Positions 58,016 through 64,000 of a stretch of 64,000 bases of DNA are shown here, piece after piece. Position 1 is the first letter of the stretch. Every line of letters starts with the position of its first letter. The notes under the pieces were generated by a model. That model made no database searches. It saw nothing but the letters and a program-made list of their open reading frames with translations, and was not told where the DNA came from. Origin of the DNA: Hofstenia miamia (taxonomy: Eukaryota; Xenacoelomorpha; Acoela); NCBI GenBank assembly GCA_004352715.1, contig SCFE01000102.1, positions 984,745-1,048,744 of the forward strand, given 5' to 3'. Both the position numbers and the translations under genes were made by a program.

Positions 58016-58579
58016 TCAGCAAATACCAAATACAAACTAAGCCAATGTACACGTAAAATATTTTTATAACTATCACAGTGTACACCATTTAAAAATATAA
58101 GATACCACGGAATACTTCGATATTGAACTTGTGTTATTTTTAAGATTCTCGAGATATTGTTTCATTGATATTGAGCTATTAATAAATATTATTTAAATAA
58201 ATAATTAATTTTGACACATTGATTTTCAGGTCAAGAATAACTTTTTATATTGTGAATTCAAATTTCGTATCAAATTTTTTATCAATGTAATGTGATTCTA
58301 GTAAATTTTGAATGTCATTATTTCTGAGGCCTTTCCATGTACCATCTATGCTTCTAGAGATATTTTTTAGGGACAAGTTCTAAGGGGTATAAGATGAAAA
58401 CTAAATATTTGATGAAAGATTTGATGCAAAATTTGAATTCACAAAACAAAAATTGATCCTGGTGCTAAACATCAAAGTTGCTATTGATATGGAAAATCAG
58501 TAACTTGTGAATAATAATTTCTCTCGCTTCAGATGATCTCGATATTTAGAAACACCATTAATATATATTCGCTGTCGAC

Positions 58580-58686
58580 ATGCAACCTGGATTTGTTAGA
58601 GAAGAATTAATGAGCAGTACTTGGATACATCCACAACATTATGAAGACTTTCGACCAATAGGCCACGGTGCATTTGGGGCTGTTTG
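58580..58686 (+). CDS. p38: p38-type kinase exon 1
   Basis: ATG at 58580 (preceded by gtcgac), 35 codons plus two bases, donor TG|GTAAAC. It ends right after the glycine-rich loop, the same place as exon 1 of vertebrate p38-alpha as far as I recall. Confidence 0.82.
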
Positions 58687-60991
58687 GTAAACGTATTTGA
58701 ACTAGAATGTATTTAATATATGTTTAGTTCTGCTTTGAATACTTTGAATAACCAACGTGAGTGATATTTTGATTTATGTTTTTATTGCAAATCCATCGGC
58801 AATGTAGTTTTTGTAGTGTAATAGTGAAAATCCTTGAATTTTATAGTGAACTTTCGTTTTAGCTGAGAGTAATTTTTTACCCATTTTCATATTTTGCTGC
58901 CTCTTAGGGTATCTTTTCTTGTCATTGTTGGTTATTTTAAATATTTGGTAAACAATTTAAATAACGTAACGTTATTGATGCTGACGGGGTGATGCAGCAC
59001 GGGAACGGTTTAGTCAATCAGATGTTGATAGTAAACAATGAATACTACTTTTCTAGAAAAAATTGACACGGCGATGGCAAATTTTTTGCCATTGTTAATT
59101 TAAATTTATATTTTGTACGAATTGTTCATCATTTAAGACTTGTAAATATGTTCGCTTAAAGAAGAGAATTATATTAAATGCTTATTGATATATACATATA
59201 ATTATGTACAAAATATTGGCATTTAAGTTTACCATTACACCCTCCTTCATTAATTTCCTAGAATCTGGCTGTTCTAGAGCATAGCTGCTGTTACTATTAT
59301 TCAAGTATAAAAGCAACGTTTAATAGTGAACTTTGACTTTGATATATTAGCAGTCGTTAGCAATCTTTAAATAGAAACCATATCATACATATTTCTAGGA
59401 GTGTTATAAGAAATCACTTTCAGATGACATTCTTGACTTAGTAGTTGTCAACTTGACATTTTAACCTACTTTTAACTTAGTTATTTTAAGTTGGCTGTAT
59501 TTATCTAATAAAATTTAGTGAAAGCGTTAATTGTCAATTTGTCAGCAATTATCAAAAATGAGTTAGATACAACAGTAAATGTATTAGGTTGTGCAGATTA
59601 TTAATATTTCTACACTTTTTATAATACGTATTGTATTTTTCTATTCAACTCAATTCTCTCAAGTCTTGCCAACCGTTTCCGACGTAAACTAATTTTTTGT
59701 AGTGAACGTTTTAGTGGATGATGAGAAATGAAAAAGGCCTTCCACAAAATGTTATGGATAATATTGGAGAATGCTATTTTTATACAGTTACACATATTTT
59801 GAAACATGAATTTGTAACAATAAGATTGTGAAATCATTAATTTCGAGAAATCCTTAAAATTTCAGTGAATTTGTAAAATTCCAATTTCATTTAAGGATTT
59901 CATAAAACCAATAGATTTGAGTGTTTGGCGTTGGGGTTTGGCTTATGATTATGAATTTTCCTTTAAATGCATGAAATATCTAGATATTTTAGAGGTTTCA
60001 TTAACTATGGTAATTGGAATAGCAATTTCACAAATTCGCTGAAATTTACGGATTTCTCGAAATTCTTAACTTCACAATCTTGCTGTAACATATATAGGTC
60101 TAGAATATGTAAGGCTAATGGCAACATTAAGAAATCCCAAACTGATATGTGTAAATGTTGATAAATTTGAAACATATCCGGGATTCAAATGATCCAAACA
60201 TTACTGGATTTTGTACAATTTTTGGTAAGAATTGATAAGCTGTTTTTGCTCAATGCATTGTACCTGAAGTATTGCTTGATATAGGCTACTTGGCACAGAA
60301 CTTATGAACAATTTTTTGAACCCTGCTTAAATTTAATTTAGTTTTTTAGATATAGTTCTCTACTTTCTTGTTGCAAATTTCTAATATGCTCAATAACGCA
60401 GATGCAATGATACAGCGAAGCGGCCTACATTGAATAAGTGCTAACTAAAATAGTTTGAGCCGAGTTTCTTCTAGGTCGAACCTAGAGCTTTCATTCGGTA
60501 TATAAGCTGCGGATTTTGAGCACGCATTTTGGAAATTTCAACGGAATGGCTAAAGGGAACTATTTATTAAATGGCTCAAATTCGAAAAATGCATAGTATG
60601 ATAATTTAGGGTATGCAGTGAAGAAACTACAGAAACCATTTCAGACCCCAGATCATGCGAAGAGGACTTTTCGAGAATTGGTACTCTTGCGTCATGTCTG
60701 TCACGACAATATCATTTCTTTATGTGACGTATTTACTCCAAATACTAGTGCAGAGTCGCTTTCAGATGTGTATGTAGTGTTCTACATTTCGTTGAAGAGC
60801 CTATTATTAAATTAATGGCTATTAAATACACTCGAGCAATATAGTAATGATACCAACTTTCTAATAAATTATGTTTTAGTTATTTTGTTACAGAACTGTT
60901 AGACGCAGATTTAAATCATGAAATTAGTGCGCAAGAAATCCCTAAAGAAACAATACGTTTTCTGCTGTATCAAATGTTACGGGGAATTAAG
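58580..60991 (+). CDS. p38: p38-type MAP kinase, 5' exons (gene continues past the window)
   Basis: Four exons encode the N-lobe start of a Ser/Thr kinase of the stress-activated p38 (Hog1/MAPK11-14) family. It would phosphorylate nuclear and cytoplasmic targets after activation by MAPK kinases. Seen: the p38-like N-terminus [11 protein letters not shown] (compare the F.RQEL..T.W pattern of p38), glycine loop [12 protein letters not shown]-type lysine in AVKKL, helix-C glutamate in RELVLL, the p38/JNK motif [13 protein letters not shown], and ELLDADLN before [10 protein letters not shown]. Splice phases agree across all joints. The catalytic loop (HRD), DFG and TGY activation motif are not in the window. 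JNK is less likely because of ADLN and the N-terminus. Confidence 0.82.
59812..60090. repeat. Intronic element with ~75-bp terminal inverted repeats
   Basis: 59812-59884 and the reverse complement of 60016-60090 share 'aagattgtgaa', 'aatttcgagaaatcc' and 'aaatttcag.gaatttgt'. Total about 279 bp, inside the first kinase intron. Looks like a MITE with long inverted repeats; no clear target duplication seen. Confidence 0.65.
60475..60497 (+). CDS. p38: p38-type kinase candidate 23-nt microexon
   Basis: Acceptor tttcttctag, 23 nt, donor g|GTATAT. It supplies exactly the phase needed between exon 1 (ends with two bases of a codon) and exon 3 (starts with two bases), and bridges the loop with W-SNLELSF-G. 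The bridge is about two residues shorter than in p38 and lacks the usual D..TG, so another exon could be the real one. Confidence 0.38.
60610..60769 (+). CDS. p38: p38-type kinase exon 3 (ATP-site lysine, helix C)
   Basis: Acceptor taatttag, 160 nt, donor GT|GTATGT. It encodes [20 protein letters not shown] through [17 protein letters not shown] and [16 protein letters not shown]. Confidence 0.85.
60880..60991 (+). CDS. p38: p38-type kinase exon 4
   Basis: Acceptor atgttttag, 112 nt, donor AAG|GTAACT. It completes the split valine and gives [12 protein letters not shown] then [19 protein letters not shown]. No further exon (HRDLKP) was found up to 64000. Confidence 0.85.
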
Positions 60992-61439
60992 GTAACTTTT
61001 TATTTAATTCATCTATTTAACATGTTGAAAACTGTTAAATTTCTCTAAATTCTTGCTATTTTCATTATGTCAATCAATATAAGAAACTGGTCAAATGTTT
61101 CTGAAAAGACTGAGTCAAGCCATATTTTATTTAATTTATAATGAGTTTTTGATAATTTGGCAGCGGGACTGCTAAACAATTTGCTTGTATACTGTTCATG
61201 CCAGGAATGACAATATGTCAATACAGTATAAATGCAGTAGCAACCTACATTTTTTTAATCTTCAATAGTTATATTTTCGTTTGTCATAATAACATATGTG
61301 CAAATAAGTATAATACATATTTACAAAATGTACACCAATATATACACATACACTACAAACTAAGCTAGACATTTAAATTGAAAAACAACAACAATAAAAT
61401 TAAAATAACAATACAATACAATCACACAGATAAAAATAA
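60992..61439. other. Intron sequence of the kinase gene
   Basis: AT-rich, no exon recognised. Confidence 0.5.
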
Positions 61440-62196
61440 AATATATTCGATTTCGATTTGTCGCTACAGAGTTCTCTCGGTTAAAAGGTAGCATGTTTAT
61501 GCCTGATGCTGATAGGTAGTTCATTCCATAGTTTACATGATGTTGTAAAAGAGTTACTCCAATATTTATTTGTTGCATATATATATATATATGTTTGTTC
61601 TTTGATTATATTTTAACTGTTCATTCACCAGTTTACGCTTAATTTTAATTTCCTTAAACATGTGTACTTTGTGAGAAAAGCTAGAGTAACGATCGATAAT
61701 GTTTGTAATTTCATACCAGTTTGATGTCTCTTAATGCTGAACATAATGCAGATTGATCCGTTGAAGATCCTATTTATACGCTCCTGTTAAGCAACATTTA
61801 TACTGCATAGAAGTACACAAGCGTATGCATATTGACTTGTAACAAATGCATTAGTTATTGCCATTTTCGCACTTTGTCGTCTACGAACCTTTTAAATGTA
61901 AGCTTTCAGTCAACCTCGATGCCCAAGTATTGTACAGACTAACTGTTGTGGATAAGAGAGTTATCATCTGAAGCATTAAGACAGATGTCTTTAGCCAGCT
62001 CTTCAAAATCTTTTGGGCTGAAAATAATTAATTGCGTTTTATTCTTATTTAGTGTTAATATATTTTGTTGGAAATACCTGGATATATTTGCAATGCTTTC
62101 TTGTAATTCTCTTGTGCTAATAATTGGTCTTCTATTTCTATTCATCAGCAAAGTTGGAATTGGGTTGGGCCTAAAGTTGGGCCGGATTTTTGACAA
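61440..62196 (-). pseudogene. LINE relic, 3' end of the reverse transcriptase ORF, antisense in the intron
   Basis: Minus strand: STRELQESIANISRYFQQ then LTLNKNKTQLIIFSP (62120-62010), VQYLGIEVD-stop-KLTFKRFVDDKVRKW (61934-61860), and at the end SNSFTTSCKLWNELPISIRH (61562-61500). These are the thumb and C-terminal motifs of non-LTR RT proteins (L...L..W......L..N..KT....F; YLG...D..L.F..H; WN.LP..IR). Stops and frame changes show it is dead. A short TA run follows at 61574-61592. Confidence 0.72.
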
Positions 62197-62417
62197 AGGA
62201 ATTTGGGCCAGGCCGGGCTTGGGCCTAATGTTTTAATTGGCATTTGAACTACAAGAAAATATTCACTTGAAAACTTAACCCTATATGGACCAATTTATTT
62301 TGCATCTGGTTTTTAAGCATTTTTTATATAAATTTAGGTTGATGGCGTTTTCCTTTAGTAGTAAATGTAAAAATATATTAATTTTTATTCTATGCACTCG
62401 CCTTATGTAGCCACGGT

Positions 62418-62903
62418 CATTGTATTGTCGTGTATACATACATACACAAAAAATACACGGAACGACTAAATTTGATACATACATGTACATACGAACAATT
62501 TTGGAGATACATACACGATACACGCTGGTTAAAATAAGTGTCAGATTTTGAATACATGGTATACACGGACAGACCCTCAACTCCAAGTTCAACACGTGCC
62601 AGATTAATAAAATGACATAATGGGCATTTTCGTGGTGCAGGGTGGGATGTTTCGTACGAATTTTAGAAATCAGCATTCAAGTATAAATCAAAAACACAAA
62701 ACAAACATTTGGATAGAGCAGTGCACACGCACAGCATAAATACAAAATACATATTATAATACAGGAAAATACACGATCATTTGCGTTCAGGTTTACTGAA
62801 ATACATGAAATACATACACGATAGTATAGACTACATACTTGGACATACACGCAAAAATCCGGATACATACACTCTAGTTTATTTTCCCTACACGACAATG
62901 CTC
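62418..62903. mobile_element. Putative MITE with 10-bp target duplication
   Basis: TAGCCACGGT occurs at 62408-62417 and 62904-62913 as a direct repeat. Just inside each copy is ATTGTCGTGTA (62424-62434) and its complement (62889-62899). The inside is full of 'atacatacac' words near both ends. A 9-11 bp duplication would suit a Mutator-type element, but the inverted repeat is short. Confidence 0.55.
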
Positions 62904-62913
62904 TAGCCACGGT

Positions 62914-63192
62914 TGTGTCCCGTTCATTTAATAACCACATGTGAAAAATTTAATCTGCCTTGCATTGTTGGCTGGTGCAATACTTCCAATATTTAAATTT
63001 TGTCTGCTAAAAGCAAAGAGCGTTTCTTAAAACTCCCACTTAATTGTGTTGATGGAAGTTGACGTAAGTTGGCAGAGTATTTTAGTAATTGAATCCATAA
63101 AAAATGATGAATATAATATTGTAATTCTTCTTTTAAATGTGGATTTAAATTTTGTAGTTGCCAAAGTGCATATCATAACACATTCACTGCCA
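62914..63192. other. AT-rich non-coding stretch
   Basis: Nothing recognisable. Confidence 0.4.
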
Positions 63193-63253
63193 TGTCACCA
63201 TGTATTGGTGACAGGGCCTATTCATTTGACGCCACATCACCTGTATATGGTGA
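63193..63253. repeat. Two tandem small hairpins
   Basis: TGTCACC-atgtatt-GGTGACA (63193-63213, 7-bp stem) is followed 23 bp later by TCACC-tgtatat-GGTGA (63237-63253, 5-bp stem). The similar arms suggest a duplicated palindrome. Confidence 0.6.
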
Positions 63254-64000
63254 CAGCGAAAATTCCGTTTTCAACCATGTCTCAAAGTTTTTGGCTATAT
63301 AAAACATTTTCCTGCTAAAAACAAAAGATTTTTTTGGGACCCTGGAAAAATTTAATAATAAATGGCCTTTCAGTAAATGTGTTAAAACATACATTAAAAC
63401 ATACATTAAAAGATGCAAGGAATGCACTAACTGTTTTATCACATGTACATGTGTTTGCAAAGGCACTTTTGGTTATCTAGCACCATGAAGCAAAGTATTT
63501 TGATCAAGCACTAGAAACTAGCTATTCAAATTGCTGACATTTAAACCACTTATAAACAGTTTTTAATTGATTTAGATTGTTAGGGCTTGGACATTCATGA
63601 CTTAGTCCAAAATTGTCTGTACTTTATTCTAATGTTATTGATACGCATGGTCTGTGACAGTGGGGTAAAATTTATTTTATGACGAATAAGAATTTAATGT
63701 AAAAGATATCAAATAACGTAAAATATACAATGTATATTATACTAGAATATGGAATGAAAATACAAAATCGGAATTTATGGTTTATCATATAATTTTCTTC
63801 TTGTTTCACTACTGTTAATAAATGAACCCGCCAAATCATTGATTTTAACTGAATCAAAAATGTCTTGATGCGTGTGCACTATAATTAATCCTGCTTTGGG
63901 TCATGGTTTTGAGGTGTTTTAAGGCCGAAAAGAAGCTTTCAGCTTCACATGATGACACTGGCGTTACAAACATCAACTTCAGTAGTTTAAACACCTCTGG
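63254..64000. other. AT-rich non-coding stretch, probably intron
   Basis: A 13-14 bp unit 'aaaacatacatt' is repeated in tandem near 63384-63411. No kinase exon or other gene recognised. Confidence 0.4.

Noticed and set aside
60618-60815. Kinase exon 3 read on to 60815 as a 65-codon gene
   Set aside because: A GT|GTATGT donor at 60770 and in-phase continuation at 60880 ([12 protein letters not shown]) show the tail is intron.
58580-60991. Kinase as a Nemo-like kinase or JNK
   Set aside because: The glycine loop and possible Trp recall NLK, but the N-terminal [15 protein letters not shown] and ELLDADLN fit p38 better. JNK is less consistent with ADLN.

Overview
This is animal nuclear DNA: AT-rich, with spliced genes, eukaryotic LTR retrotransposons, LINE relics and MITE-like elements. 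It contains no bacterial genes, tRNA or rRNA genes, or CRISPR array that I could see. The only recognisable host gene is the 5' part of a p38-type MAP kinase (58580-60991, + strand), split into small exons and running off the right edge. The p38 family, the LINE types and the methylation-like CpG decay fit an invertebrate metazoan. The sequence alone does not let me name the phylum. The window is a scaffold, with N gaps at 797-992, 1543-1887, 18357-18978, 20462-21461, 41896-42895 and 48867-49866, and single Ns at 16834, 19598, 23947 and 28410.

Layout. 1-10200: AT-rich DNA tiled with diverged dispersed repeats, one LINE relic (about 4770-5090) and one intact unknown 139-codon ORF (7748-8167). 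10200-17575: the 3' two thirds of an old Ty3/Gypsy-type element, C, on the minus strand. 17576-20461: 5' LTR and a deleted internal region of element D (+). 21462-23464: AT-rich repeats. 23465-34264: element A (+), LTR to LTR. 33300-41895: element B (+), sharing A's 3' LTR as its 5' LTR but ending in a different LTR subfamily. 42896-48866: element E (minus), same family as A and B, both ends in gaps. 49867-51946: AT-rich repeats. 51947-52642: a lone LTR. 52643-53930: gag and integrase pieces of element C (minus). 53931-58579: AT-rich DNA with a hAT-like MITE and a long hairpin. 58580-64000: the p38 gene, with MITE-like repeats and an antisense LINE relic in and after its introns.

The retrotransposons share one plan: LTR (TG...CA) - tRNA primer site - gag (coiled coil, capsid, CCHC knuckle) - a -1 frameshift signal at the gag stop - protease, RT (YIDD), RNase H, integrase (HHCC, D,D,E, GPF module) - a third long ORF overlapping the pol stop by 11 nt - purine tract - LTR. 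The third ORF (roughly 1,000 codons in element C) matches no family I can name. It is the best candidate for something undescribed. All copies are broken, and a large share of the stops in A, B and E are CGA to TGA, pointing to CpG methylation decay.

The most striking structural fact is that the two outer pieces of element C (ending at 17575 and 52643) complete one CCHC knuckle and share a 4-bp TTAT duplication. Everything between 17576 and 52642 (35 kb) therefore sits in one insertion point, either by real nesting or by scaffold error.
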